Shown piece by piece: positions 44,108 to 54,853 of a stretch of DNA of 64,000 bases. A model generated the notes under the pieces. The model did not search any database. It worked only from the letters and a program-made list of their open reading frames with translations, and had not been told where the DNA came from. Source of the stretch: Bufo bufo (taxonomy: Eukaryota; Chordata; Amphibia; Anura; Bufonidae); NCBI RefSeq assembly GCF_905171765.1, contig NC_053397.1, forward strand, positions 110,439,295 to 110,503,294. Reading direction: 5' to 3'. How positions within the stretch are numbered: position 1 is the first letter of the stretch; each line of letters begins with the position of its first letter. A program made the translations under genes and the position numbers.

Positions 44108-44786
44108 TGCAGCGTACTCAAGTTAGGTTTAGAAATGTTCCTGGGTGTTGTAGTGCAATAGACACTAACCTGAGATGGCTGACTCTCTGCAAGGGCAGGT
44201 GATGATGAGAAATGTTCGTGACGCCAGTGCCAATTAACGGTGGCACGCCGTTTGCTGATAGCAGGAATAACTGAGGAACCACGTGATGTTAAAACAGAAT
44301 TCAAACTTTAGTAGTCATCATTTAGGGACATTGACGGAAGCGCAGTTCCTTTGAAGACAGTTGATTTTCAATACAGTTGATGCAGGCAATATATATATAT
44401 ATATAGCAAGGTGACTTTAGAGTGTTAAACACAGGACTTGCAGTACAGGCAGCTTGCACTCTATTCCTGACTGATCCTGGAACATAGAAACTCTTCTCCA
44501 AGGCCCAATGCCCTAGCTCTGGCGTATATCCTTGGTTTTATAATTATCAAGTACCTCCTCTGTTGTCTTTAGTCCCTCTTGCTTTTCTGGACTTGCCTCT
44601 GTCTCTCTCAGCACTGACTCTAGAAACTTCTGAACTCACTTCCTGGCTAGGCCCTAGCCTATTTATACTGAACTGGGGGCTCCCTCTGCTGGCTGGAATA
44701 AAGATTGCCTGCACCAGGCCTAACTGGCTTAAAGGGAAACATACATTACATTCTAGCAGTGTCGGGTAACCTACCCGTATGCTGCA
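44108..44786 (-). repeat. 5' LTR of the young Ty3-type element
   Basis: 679 bp, carrying the promoter on the minus strand. A (TA)n run lies at about 44391-44404. The inner end is followed by a primer-binding candidate, TGGCGTCACGAACA (44098-44085, minus), nine bases inside the LTR edge. Confidence 0.92.
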
Positions 44787-45328
44787 GAGGACCATCGCAG
44801 CACATCTCGGATGATGATGAAACACAGGTGCCAACTGCTGGGGCTTTTGAAAGCGTGCAGACCGACAAGGAAGTCAGGGGTGAAGACTGGGTGGAAGATG
44901 ATGTGGAGGACGATGAGGTCCTCGACCCCACATGGAATCAAGGTCATGCGAATGACCGATGTAGGTCGGAGGAAGAGGCGGTGGTCGCACAGAGCCACCA
45001 GCACAGCAGAAGAGGGAGCAGGGTGCAAAAGCAGAGTGGCCGTCCTCTAGACAGTACGACTCCTACTGCCCACCTCAGCAAGGGACCGAGCACACCAAAG
45101 CCAGCTCCAAGGAGTTTCCTGGCGTGGCAGTTCTTCAGACAATGTGCTGACGACAAGACACGAGTGGTTTGCACGCTGTGCAATCAGAGCCTAAAGCGAG
45201 GCATAAACGTTCTCAACCTGAGCACAACCTGCATGACCAGGCATTTAAGTGCAAAGCACGAGCTGCAGTGGAGTAGACACCTCAAAAACCAAGAAAGGTC
45301 TCTGCCTCTTCATCCACCTCTGGAGTGA
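44787..45328 (+). pseudogene. hAT transposase, BED zinc finger part
   Basis: Continues the N-terminal part after the Ty3-type insertion. An acidic stretch (EDWVEDDVEDDEVLDPTW) is followed by the BED finger: AWQFFRQCADDKTRVVCTLC, with CTLC as the cysteine pair and RHLSAKH as the histidine pair (about 45115-45265). BED fingers of hAT transposases bind the element ends. The frame ends at a stop at 45326 and shifts to the next segment. Confidence 0.8.
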
Positions 45329-46614
45329 CAGTGCCACCTGGCACCCCACAAACAGAGGATCTGCCAGCAACACCAACACCTGGGTCACCAAGCATCTCCA
45401 CAATGTCCCACGGAAGCGTTCAGCTCTCCATCTCCCAACCGCTGGAGAGGAAGAGGAAGTACCCCACTACCCACCCACTATCCCTAGCGCTAAATGCCAG
45501 CATTTCTAAATTACTGGACTTTGAAATGCTGTCATTCCGTCTGGTGGAGACAGATAGTTTTAAAAGCCTTATGGCGGTGGCTGTCCCACAGTACGTTGTG
45601 CCCAGCCACTACTACTTTTCCAGGAGAGCCATCCCTTCCCTGCACAACCAAGTAGAGGACAAAATCAAGTGTGCACTGCGCAATGCCATCTGTGGCAAGG
45701 TGCACCTCACTATGGATACGTGGACCAGTAAGCACGGTCAGGGCCGTTATATCTCCATAACAGCACACTGGGTAAATGCAGTGGCGGCTGGGCCTGAGGC
45801 GTATAGCAGTTTGGCGCATGTCCTTCCACCACCGAGGATTGCAGGGCGCTTCAGTTTGCCTCCTGTTGCTTCCTCCTCCTACTCTGCTTCCTCATCCTCT
45901 ACCAGCTCCTCATTCGGTCAGCTTAACACCTTCACCACCAACTTCAGCACAGCCAGGGGTAAACGACAGCAGGCAGTTTTAAAATGTATCTATTTGGGGG
46001 ACAAACCCCACACCGCGCAGGAGCTGTGGACGGGCCGTGAACAACAGACCGATAAGTGCTTTGTGCCAGTCAGCCTCAAGCCCGGCCTGGTGGTGTGCGA
46101 TAATGGGCGAAATCTCGTAGCAGCTCTGGGACTAGCTGGTTTGACGCATATCCCTTGCCTGGCGCATGTGCTGAATTTGGTGGTGCAGAGATTCCTTAAA
46201 AATAACACCGATATGTCAGAGCTGCTGCATAAAGTGTGGGCCGTCTGTGCGCGCTTTCGGTGTTCTCACCCTGCTGCTGCTCGCCTGTCAGCACTGCAGC
46301 ATAACTTCGGCCTTCCCGCTCACCGCCTCATATGCAACGTACCCACAAGGTGAAACTCCACCTTGCACATGCTGGCCAGACTGTGCGAGCAGCAGCAGGT
46401 GATAGTGGAGTTTCAGCTGCAGCACGCATGGGTGAGTCGCTCGGCGGAACAGCACCACTTCACCACCAATGACTCGGCCTCCATGCGAGACTTGTGTTCC
46501 TTGTTGCGCTGTTTCGAGTACTCCACCAACATGGCCAGTGCCGATAACGTTGTTCTCAGCGTTACTTTCCCACTTCTATGCCTCCTTGAAAAAACGCTCT
46601 TGGTGATGATGTAA
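45325..46614 (+). pseudogene. hAT transposase, catalytic part
   Basis: The frame includes VPQYVVPSHYYFSRRAIPSL, the first catalytic block TMDTWTSKHGQGRYISITAH (first Asp), the second block LVVCDNGRNLVAALGLAGLT (second Asp) and CLAHVLNLVVQRFLK. A TGA at 46351-46353 interrupts an otherwise unchanged frame, and a second stop occurs at 46612. The usual DDE fold of hAT transposases is inferred. The catalytic domain is more complete here than in the minus-strand copy at 18240-20830, but this copy is still inactive. Confidence 0.82.
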
Positions 46615-46779
46615 GAGGATGTGGCACAGGAGCAGGAGGAGGAAGAGGGATCATATCGTAGGGTTTCTGGCCAGTCATTCCCAAGTGGCTCCAAGGGTGG
46701 GTTCCTGCACCCACAAACTCAAGGTACACAATTGTCCAGCCAGAGCACAGTTCTGGAGGATGACGAGGTGGAGGAGTAG

Positions 46780-47570
46780 ATGGAGGAGGAGGAACCATGT
46801 TCACAGCAGGGTGGCACCCAGAAAAGCTCATGGCCATCACTGGTGCGTGGATGGGGGGATACAGAGGACACAGACGATACACCTCCCACAGAGGACAGCT
46901 TTTCATTGCCTCTGGGCAGCCTGGCACACATGAGCGATTACATGCTGCAGTGTCTCCGCAACGACCGCCGAGTTGCCCACATTCTAACTTGTGCTGATTA
47001 CTGGGTGGCCACGCTGCTGGATCCCCGTTACAAGGACAACGTACGGTCCTTAATTCCTCACTGGAGTGTGATCGTAAGACGCTGGTAGACGCGCTACTAG
47101 TGGCATTCCCACCTGACAGCGGGGGAACAGTGGAAGCACAAGGCGAAGGCAGAGGACGAGAAAAAGGTCGCCAACGCAGCTGGGGCACCCCCAGCACCTC
47201 AGAAGGCAGAGTTAGCATGGCCAAAATGTGGAAAGCTTTGTCAGCACGCCACAACAACCAGCACCACCAGCTGATATGGAACGTCTTAGCAGGAGGCAGC
47301 ATTTCATTAACATGGTGGAGCAGTATGTGTCTGCCCCCTTCAACTTCTGGGTCTCCAAATTGGGCACATGGCCTGAGCTTGCCCTTTACGTCTTGGAGGC
47401 GCTGGCCTGCCCTGCAGCCGGTGTATTATCTGAACGTGTGTTTAGCACGGCAGGGGGCGTCATCACAGACAAGCGCAGCCGCCTGTCCACAGCCAATGTG
47501 GACAAGCTCACGTTCATTAAAATGAACCAGGCATGGATCCCTCAGGACTTGTCCGTACCTTGTGCAGAAT
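46780..47570 (+). pseudogene. hAT transposase, C-terminus with hATC domain
   Basis: MLQCLRNDRRVAHILTCADY, then WVATLLDPRYKDNV, in one frame to 47088. After a frameshift comes FNFWVSKLGTWPELALYVLE, CPAAGVLSERVFSTAGG and KRSRLSTANVDKLTFIKMNQ (47320-47530), the hATC dimerisation domain. All family landmarks are present. The frameshift at about 47090 separates the two parts. Confidence 0.82.
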
Positions 47571-49288
47571 ATACATGTATACCGGCACTAACCAGCCATT
47601 GTTATACTGAAGCGCAATTGCTCATTCTTGTATTTTGGATATTTCACACTCTTTTAGAGTGTACCCTAATTTAAAAAAATACAATTAAAACCAAAAACCT
47701 GTGTTGGCTACCTCGTCCTCCTCCACCGCCGCTTCCACCTACACCGCTATGTCCACCGCCTCCTCAAACTCCTACTCCATATGGAACTCCACCTCATAAA
47801 TCCAAATTTTTTTTTTTTATTTGTACGTATTTTACTACTTTGTCAGTTACATTTTGGGGTGAAATTCACAAATTATTGGGTGTATAGTACCACTGCTATA
47901 CCTAGTAGAAAAAATTACATTTGTCAGTTACAATTTAGGGTCAAATTCACACATTTTTGGGTGTAATATACCCCTACTCTACCTAGTTTACAGCTTAATA
48001 AATTTCAATAATTTTTAACTTACATTTTCGGGTAATAATAAACAACTGTTTTCTGTCATAGACCCGTGCTCTACCAAGTAGACAGGTTAATAAATTTCTG
48101 TAATTTTTCTGTTACATTCTTGGGTTGACAATTTTAGATGTGAATAAACCCCTGCTCTGCATAGGTGACAGGGAATAAAATTTCTGAAATGCTTATTTAA
48201 TTGATGCTTGCCACATCCTTTGATTCAATGCTTAAGCTTAAACAAGTTGTACCACATTTGCACCTTAATAGCTTTTCCCACATTTCCGCTTGACTCTTTT
48301 GGCCCACATTTGGGCTTTTGTAATTTGTACAACATTTGCACCTTAATAGCTTTTCCCACATTTCTGCTTGACTCTTTTGGCCCACATTTGGGCTTCTGTA
48401 ATTTGTCCCACATTTGCGCCTCAATAACTTTTCCCACATTTCTGCTCGATCCCAATTTTTTTATTATAAATTTATCTCCCTTAAATTTGGTTTCTTTTTC
48501 TCACGCTCCCTCTCTGGCCTGGAACCCTGATTCCCCACAATCCATGATCATCATGGTAGGCGCATAAAAGAACATCGAAAGTTGATAGAGCAGATATTAA
48601 ATTGGATCGTGAACATCACGGGGACGTGCGACATGGTGGGGCAGTAAGTATGCACACACCTACACGAACTAACTGACAGGGGTCAGCCCCTGCAACTTCT
48701 GGGTCTCCAAATTGGGCACATGGCCTGAGCTTGCCCTTTACACCTTGGAGGTGCTTGCCTGCCCTGCAGCCAGTGTATTGTCTGAATGTGTGTTTAGCAT
48801 GACTGGAGGGTTATATTTCCCAATGTTTTGGGGTGTACCCTAATTAAAAAAAATTAAAAAAATTGTTTAACCAAAAAGCAGTGTAGGCTACCTCCTCCTC
48901 CTCCACCGCCACTTCCACCGCCACTTCCACCTCCACCGCCACTTCCACCCACATCCACCGCCTCCTCAACCTCCTACTCCATATGGACCTGGTCCTCCTA
49001 GATTAAGATTATTATTATTTTTTTTATGTATTTTATGTTATTTAAAGTCATTTCCCGATCCACATTTGTTTGCAGAGAACTTGCCATACTCTTAACCACA
49101 TTTTGAATCCATTTGCAGCCCTCTAGCCCTTTCCATGACATTTTTACAGCCATTTTAGTGCTCAAAAGTTTGAGTCCCCATTGACTTCAATGGGGTTCGG
49201 GGTCAAGTTCGGGTCCCGAACTCGAACTTTTTTGTGAAGTTTGGCCGAACCTGTTGAACCCGAACATCTAGGTGTCCTCTCAACTCTA
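47571..49288 (+). repeat. hAT 3' region with partial duplication
   Basis: Contains a 'cctcctccaccgcc.cttccac' tract twice (47710-47770, 48890-48970), an about 84-bp tandem repeat 'cccacatttgggcttttgtaatttgtac..catttgcacc' (48240-48445), and a second copy of the hATC coding segment (48690-48815, NFWVSKLGTWPELALYTLE). Ends with the inverted repeat at about 49279. Confidence 0.7.
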
Positions 49289-49890
49289 GTCATCACTGAT
49301 CACTTTTGGATGTTCTTCATCTACATATGTTTTTGAATCTTGCTTCCATTCTTCCCTTTTGACTATGGCTTCCAACCTTACACTCCTAACTTTTCCTTTT
49401 AGAAGCCCAATTTAAAACAAAATATCACCTCTTATATTAGTTTAAAGGTAAAGTGCACTTATTCCACCATCTTTTTTAACTTCCTTTGGCGGAACTTACC
49501 ACTTTCACTTTGATACTAACTTTCTTATACTGATTTTCACTCTTCTATATACTGTATTTACTCAGTGTTGAAGTATGTTCCTCTTATGTGGAGATAACAT
49601 TTCCCTTTGGATTCATGTCCCTCATTCCTTTTTTCTCTCTTGTACCAGCCGCTAAGCTATGACTTACTGCCAATTGTGATTTTCACCACCTTTTCCTTTT
49701 GTCGATATTGTACATTTTCACATGCATTTACTGTAGTCCAGCGCTCACTTGACCTGGAGATATTAGCAAGAGCACTTCCTGGTCAAGGGTATTTAATCCC
49801 TCCATGTGTACACCTGAGATTATTTCACAGTATATAAATGAAAACTGTATACATTTTTTTCAATGATTAGGTCTAAAGAACTATAATTAC
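49289..49890. other. Intronic sequence next to exon 5
   Basis: Possible upstream part of the Penelope-like element that the hAT element split: on the minus strand it reads in pieces without clear motifs. Nothing else coding. The exon 5 donor is at the right edge. Confidence 0.35.
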
Positions 49891-50033
49891 CTGTTTGGCA
49901 ACAGAACTCAATTCTACTGCCAGATCACCACCAGAATTCCCAATTCCGATCACAATAATCTTCTTATCTGCAAATTGTTGAGGATATTTATAATCCCGAC
50001 TATGTAGATATTGTCCTTCAAACTTGTCAATGC
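49891..50033 (-). CDS. fmo: FMO exon 5 (NADPH-binding segment)
   Basis: Exon of a flavin-containing monooxygenase, an endoplasmic-reticulum enzyme that uses FAD, NADPH and O2 to oxygenate nitrogen and sulphur centres of small molecules. The 143-bp segment encodes a split codon plus 47 residues. It contains the FMO fingerprint FxGxxxHxxxY (F4, G6, H10, Y14 of the exon) and the second Rossmann motif GIGNSGGD (residues 29-36), which binds NADPH. On the minus strand the acceptor reads ...ttcatAG before 50033 and the donor reads CAG|GTAATT after 49891. The length equals the 143 bp I recall for vertebrate FMO exon 5. The exon ends on a complete codon (AAA CAG), matching exon 6, which begins with GTC. 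No stop or frameshift is present. Closest in style to FMO5-type proteins, but the exact paralogue cannot be settled from this part. Confidence 0.95.
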
Positions 50034-51568
50034 CTATGAAAGAGAACATCATAAACTCAAGTTTTAAAAATCTAAAACATGGGTGAAACAGGGGGTACAT
50101 CTACAGTACAGTGCTTTCAGAAAGTCTTCAGACCCTTTCACTTTTTTGAATTTGGTTTTCCCATCAATTCGAACCTAATCCCCATTAATAAATACAATGA
50201 AAATATAATTTTTGAAATGTTTGAAAATTTGTTAAAAAAATAATAATATTTTGCAAGGACATAAGTATTCAGACCCTTTGCTGTGACACTTGGAATTCAG
50301 CTCTGGGTGCCTCCCATTTCTCTTGTTTAGCTTTGAGATGTTTCTACACTTTGATTGGAGTTCACCTGTGGTAAATTATGTTGAATATACATGATTTGGA
50401 AAGACACACCTCTGTTTACATACAGTAGGATCTCACAGCTGACAATACATATCACAGCAAAAACCAAGCCATGAGGAGGAAAAAACCGTATGTAGAGCCC
50501 AGAAACTTGATTGTGTGGAGGCAAAGATCTGGAGAAGGGTACAGATCATTTTTTGCTGCACTAAAAGTTCATACGAGCACAGTGGCCTCCATAATTCTTA
50601 AATGAAAGAATTTTGGAACAACCAGGGCTCTTTCTAAAGCTGGCTGCCCCGCCAAACTAAGTAATCAGGAGGAAAAGGGCCTTGGTAAGAGAGGTGACCA
50701 AGAATCTAATGGTCTCTCTAGCCAAGCTCTAAAAATCCTGTGTACAGTTGGGATAAACTTCCAGAGGGTCAACCATCACTGCAGCACTCCACCAATATGG
50801 GTCTTATATCATAATGGCCATATTGGTGTAGTGCTATATCATAATGGTTTCTCCTAAGTAAAAGAAACATGGAAATTCGCAAAAAGAAATTTGCAAAAAA
50901 AAAAAAAATCACTTAAAAGGAGATTCTCTTGTCTGATGAAATGAAGATTGAACTTTTTGGCCTAAATTTTAAGTGTCATGGTATGGAGGAAACTAGGTAC
51001 TGCCCAATACCCTCATGCTATGGGAGTGTTTTTTAGCTGCTGGGACAGGGAGACTGGTCATAGTTGGGGGAAAGCTGAATGGAGCAGAAGTACAGAGAAA
51101 GTCTTAATAAAAACCTGATCCAGTGTGCTCTGGACCTCAGGCTGGGCTGAAGGTTCTGTCAGAACTTTTGATGTTAAAAGGAGTCCATCAAATAAGGCCT
51201 ACATAGGTATCTGAATAGGAATTTTGAAAAGAGAAGCCATGTTGGTCTGAATTAATATTTTTCAAGAGGGCACTCTAAGTTCAAACCTTTTGGACTTAGA
51301 ATCACTAACCAAAGATTAGATTTATGTGAAAACTTTTGTTTATAAAACTTAGGTGGGTTTACATAGTCTGTTTTTTGTAGGAAGAGGCTTAGACAGATTC
51401 AGTAAAGATATTGACGCAGATAAGATACCTAGAAATCTGTTGAGTCAAATTAGACGCAGGGAATATAAAGATATTAATGTTATTAGTGATTAACCCATAT
51501 TAGTGAATTCAGATTTTCTATAATTGATTTAAATTTAAATATGTGTGCTTTATATATATGAGTGTAGT

Positions 51569-53114
51569 CAGGGCTGGCGCCACCAGTAAGGCGACTTAGG
51601 CAGTCGCCTAGGGCGCCATGCAGCAGGGGGCGCCCGGCGCCCCTTTTCGGTAAAAAATAAATAAAAAAATTGCTTATATAAGTTCGGGCTGCCGGCGCCG
51701 CCCCTCATGCGGCGCCGCCTGAGCGGCCGAGGCTGAGCGGCTGAGGCTGAGCGCTTGCCGCTCTAAAGAATCCTGCCTGCGCCTGCTATGTGCTGTTGTT
51801 AATGTAGCATGGCCGAGCTCTGTTCAGTCCGCGGTACAGGAGCTTTTGTTTCCTGTACCCGGCCGGATTGACAGGAAGTGCTCACTTAGTGTGCACTTCC
51901 TGTCAGTCCGGCCGGGTACAGGAAACAAATGCTCCTGTACCGCGGACCGAACAGAGCTCGGCCATGCTACACTAGAGGTGGGGTAGAATGAGAGTGACAA
52001 GGGGGGAGGGGGTGGAAATAATGAGTGACAAGGGGGGAGGGGGTGAAAATAATGAGTGACAAGGGGGGAGGGGGTGTGAAAATAATGAGTGACAAGGGGG
52101 GAGGGGGTGTGAAAATAATGAGTGACAAGGGGGGAGGGGAGTGTGAAAATAATGAGTGACAAGGGGGGAGGGGAGTGTGAAAATAATGAGTGACAAGGGG
52201 GGAGGGGGTGTGAAAATAATGAGTGACAAGGGGGGGTGAAAATAATGAGTGACAAGGGGGGAGGGGGGTGGAAATAATGAGTGACAAGGGGGGAGGGGGG
52301 TGGAAATAATGAGTGACAAGGGGGGAGGGGGGGGTGGAAATAATGAGTGACAAGGGGGAGGGGGGGTGGAAATAATGAGTGACAAGGGGGAGGGGGGGTG
52401 GAAATAATGAGTGACAAGGGGGGAGGGGGGGGTGGAAATAATGAGTGACAAGGGGGAGGGGGGGTGGAAATAATGAGTGACAAGGGGGAAGGGGGGGTGG
52501 AAATAATGAGTGACAAGGGGGGTGGAAATAATGAGTGACAAGGGAGGAGGGGCGGTGGAAATAATGAGAGTGACAAGGGAGGGGGGGGGAAGAGAGTGAC
52601 AAGGGAGTCCCCAGAGCCAGACTGCAGCCAGAGACCAGATCATCTTATTGTCCTGGTGGTAAGTAGACAATGCAATATGTTTATTATGTAATTGTTTAGT
52701 TATTAATACTACATTGGAGACTAATTTACCTCACATTTAGGGTCCATTCACACATCCGTGTGTGTTTTGCGGATCCACAAAACACAGACAGCGGCAATGT
52801 GCGTTCCGCACTTTGCGGACCGCACATTGCCGGCACTATTGCGGACAAGAATAGGACATGTTCTATTTTTTTCAGGATCGGAATTGCGGATCTGGGTGCG
52901 GCCCCATAGAAATGTATGGGTCCGCAATTCCGTTCCGCAAAAACAGACGGCTACAAGAAGCTGGATTAACCCTAAGGGAAACATAGCAGTTCTTTTAATT
53001 TAAAAGCTGAGAAAGGGGTGGAACATGATATGGGCAGATCATCTGATAAGGGGGGGGGGGGCGTCATTTTTTATCTTGCCTAGGAGGGCGGCAAAAATCC
53101 TTGCACCGGCCCTG
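51569..53114. mobile_element. hAT-like non-autonomous element, 8-bp duplication
   Basis: Ends CAGGGCTGGCGCCACCAG and the complement of CAGGGCCGGTGCAAGG. It is flanked by AGTGTAGT (51561-51568) and AGTGTGGT (53115-53122), one mismatch. It contains a palindrome (51813-51975), a guanine-rich minisatellite (51978-52600) and 'gtccattcacacatccgtgtgtgttttgcggatcc' MITE-like sequence (52740-52985). No transposase. Confidence 0.85.
51978..52600 (+). repeat. Guanine-rich minisatellite, 25-35-bp unit
   Basis: About 20 units of 'aataatgagtgacaagggggGagggggtg'. Each unit has two runs of four to eight G. The minus-strand frames through it (SLIISTPPPPCHSLF repeated) are a by-product of the repeat and not genes. 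Confidence 0.93.
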
Positions 53115-53914
53115 AGTGTGGTCCTTATAGATATATTCAATTTTAAGGTTAGAATTAAAGTAGTTATTCCTATGTAATTCCAAAATACATGACTGAAACT
53201 AGCACAAGTTAATGATCTCTTTCCTTAAGGATTTCTTGAATGGAGAGATGTAGACCCAGGTGTTAAAAGCAAATACTGAGTCTTCCCCAGAACAATGACC
53301 TGAGTGTGGTAATGTGTATCTTGAATTAATTAGGTCTGGTCAGAAGATTAAGAGGAAGACTAGATGTTTGCCTAAAGACAAAAGTCATTGTCTATTTCAG
53401 ATCTCCTCAAGGTTTCGTCTAAAACATTAGTTAAAGTTTAATTCAGTTAAATGAATAACAGAATATACAGAAGAGAGAGATAAGTGCCTCAATTTTTATA
53501 TGGAATACATAGTACCACCTAGTGTTGGGTTAACATTAAGGTTTAGAGTGTGAAATTCATTATGGGAGGTCCTATTAGTTATCAAATGATGTCGCTAGTT
53601 AATGATAAAATTTTACTAATCCCTTTCCAAAAGGGAATAAAACATGGTATGGGACTACAGAGGGGAGGTGATCGGGGGCTTCTTGAATCAGCTTGGGATG
53701 GTCATCTTGAGGACAGAAGAATCCATCTTTGGAATCCATCTTTTATACCTAGGGAAGCCATCTGACCAGCTATCCTATTATCCAAGCAATTCCATCCATC
53801 TCTCCATTTATTTGAAAATTCCGGTTGTATCCCTGAACCGTGACATTGATCTTTCCAGTCAGATCCTCCGGCACAGTATAAATTTTTATATGGAAGCTTT
53901 ATATTATACATATA

Positions 53915-54853
53915 CAGTACAGACCAAAAGTTTGGACACACCTTCTCATTCAAAGAGTTTTCTTTATTTTCATGACTATGAAGGCATCAAAACTATGAAT
54001 TAACACATCTGGAATTATATACATAACAAACAAGTGTGAAACAACTGAAAATATGTCATATTCTAGGTTCTTCAAAGTAGCCACCTTTTGCTTTGATTAC
54101 TGCTTTGCACACGCTTGGCATTCTCTTGATGAGCTTCAAGAGGTAGTCCCCTGAAATGGTCTTCCAACAGTCTTGAAGGAGTTCCCAGAGATGCTTAGCA
54201 CTTGTTGGCCCTTTTGCCTTCACTCTGCGGTCCAGCTCACCCCAAACCATCTCAATTGGGTTCAGGTCCGGTGACTGTTGAGGCCAGGTCATCTGGCGCA
54301 GCAACCCATCACTCTCCTTCATGGTCAAATAGCCCTTACTTTCAAAGTTTTCCCAATTTTTCGGCTGACTGACTGACCTTCATTTCTTAAAATAATGATG
54401 GCCACTCGTTTTTCTTTACTTAGCTGCTTTTTTCTTGCCATAATACAAATACTAACAGTCTATTCAGTAGGACTATCAGCTGTGTATCCACCTGACTTCT
54501 CCTCAATGCCACTGATGGTCCCAACCCCATTTATAAGGCAAGAAATCCCACTTATAAAACCTGACAGGGCACACCTGTGAAGTGAAAACCATTTCAGGGG
54601 ATTACCTCTTGAAGCTCATCAAGAGAATGCCAAGAGTGTGCAAAGCAGTAATCAAAGCAAAAGGTGGCTACTTTGAAGAACCTAGAATATGACATATTTT
54701 CAGTTGTTTCACACTTGTTTGTTATGTATATAATTCCACATGTGTTAATTCATAGTTGTGATGCCTTCAGTGTGAATCTACAATTTTCATAGTCATGAAA
54801 ATAAAGAAAACTCTTTGAATGAGAAGGTGTGTCCAAACTTTTGGTCTGTACTG
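53915..54853. mobile_element. Tc1 deletion derivative
   Basis: Ends CAGTACAGACCAAAAGTTTG and complement, TA at both flanks. The left part keeps the transposase C-terminus on the minus strand (54056-54328, WPQQSPDLNPIEMVWGELD, third catalytic residue). The right part (54590-54853) is an inverted copy of about 53915-54145, so the arms are far longer than normal ends. 939 bp, inactive. Confidence 0.88.

Larger units (their letters stand above)
37390..44786 (-). mobile_element. Young Ty3-type LTR retrotransposon, nearly intact
   Basis: A 7,397-bp element. The LTRs are 37390-38066 (3', 677 bp) and 44108-44786 (5', 679 bp), with TGCAGC...GCTGCA ends and a GAGG target duplication (37386-37389, 44787-44790). 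By eye the LTRs differ by three substitutions and three indels. The coding order on the minus strand is gag, protease, RT/RNase H, integrase, as in Ty3/gypsy elements. A polypurine tract (ctgggggtg) adjoins the 3' LTR. A few stops and frameshifts break the frames. Confidence 0.95.
27793..49288 (+). mobile_element. hAT transposon carrying three nested insertions
   Basis: The left end contains TAGGGTTGAGCGAACCCGAA at about 27795 and the right end the complement-like 'ttgaacccgaac...ctcaactcta' at about 49250-49279. Inside are an array of about 110-bp repeats (30180-36830) and a hAT transposase frame (36884-47570). It has been opened three times: 28635-29931, 31755-35085 and 37390-44786. The total span of 21.5 kb therefore reduces to roughly 9.5 kb of hAT sequence. 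It lies inside the Penelope-like element. Confidence 0.72.
9369..49890 (-). other. FMO intron 5, 40.5 kb of nested transposons
   Basis: Bounded by the exon 5 donor (GTAATT) and the exon 6 acceptor (CCACAG), this 40,522-bp intron carries nearly all of the mobile DNA in the window. The element with the largest span inside it is the hAT transposon at 27793-49288. Phase is preserved across the intron, so the insertions need not affect the mRNA as long as splicing works. No host exon was found inside it on the minus strand. Confidence 0.85.

Noticed and set aside
51824..52670. Long proline/serine-rich frames of 211-250 residues on the minus strand
   Set aside because: They run through a guanine-rich minisatellite in all three frames at once. 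Open frames arise because the unit has no stop on that strand.
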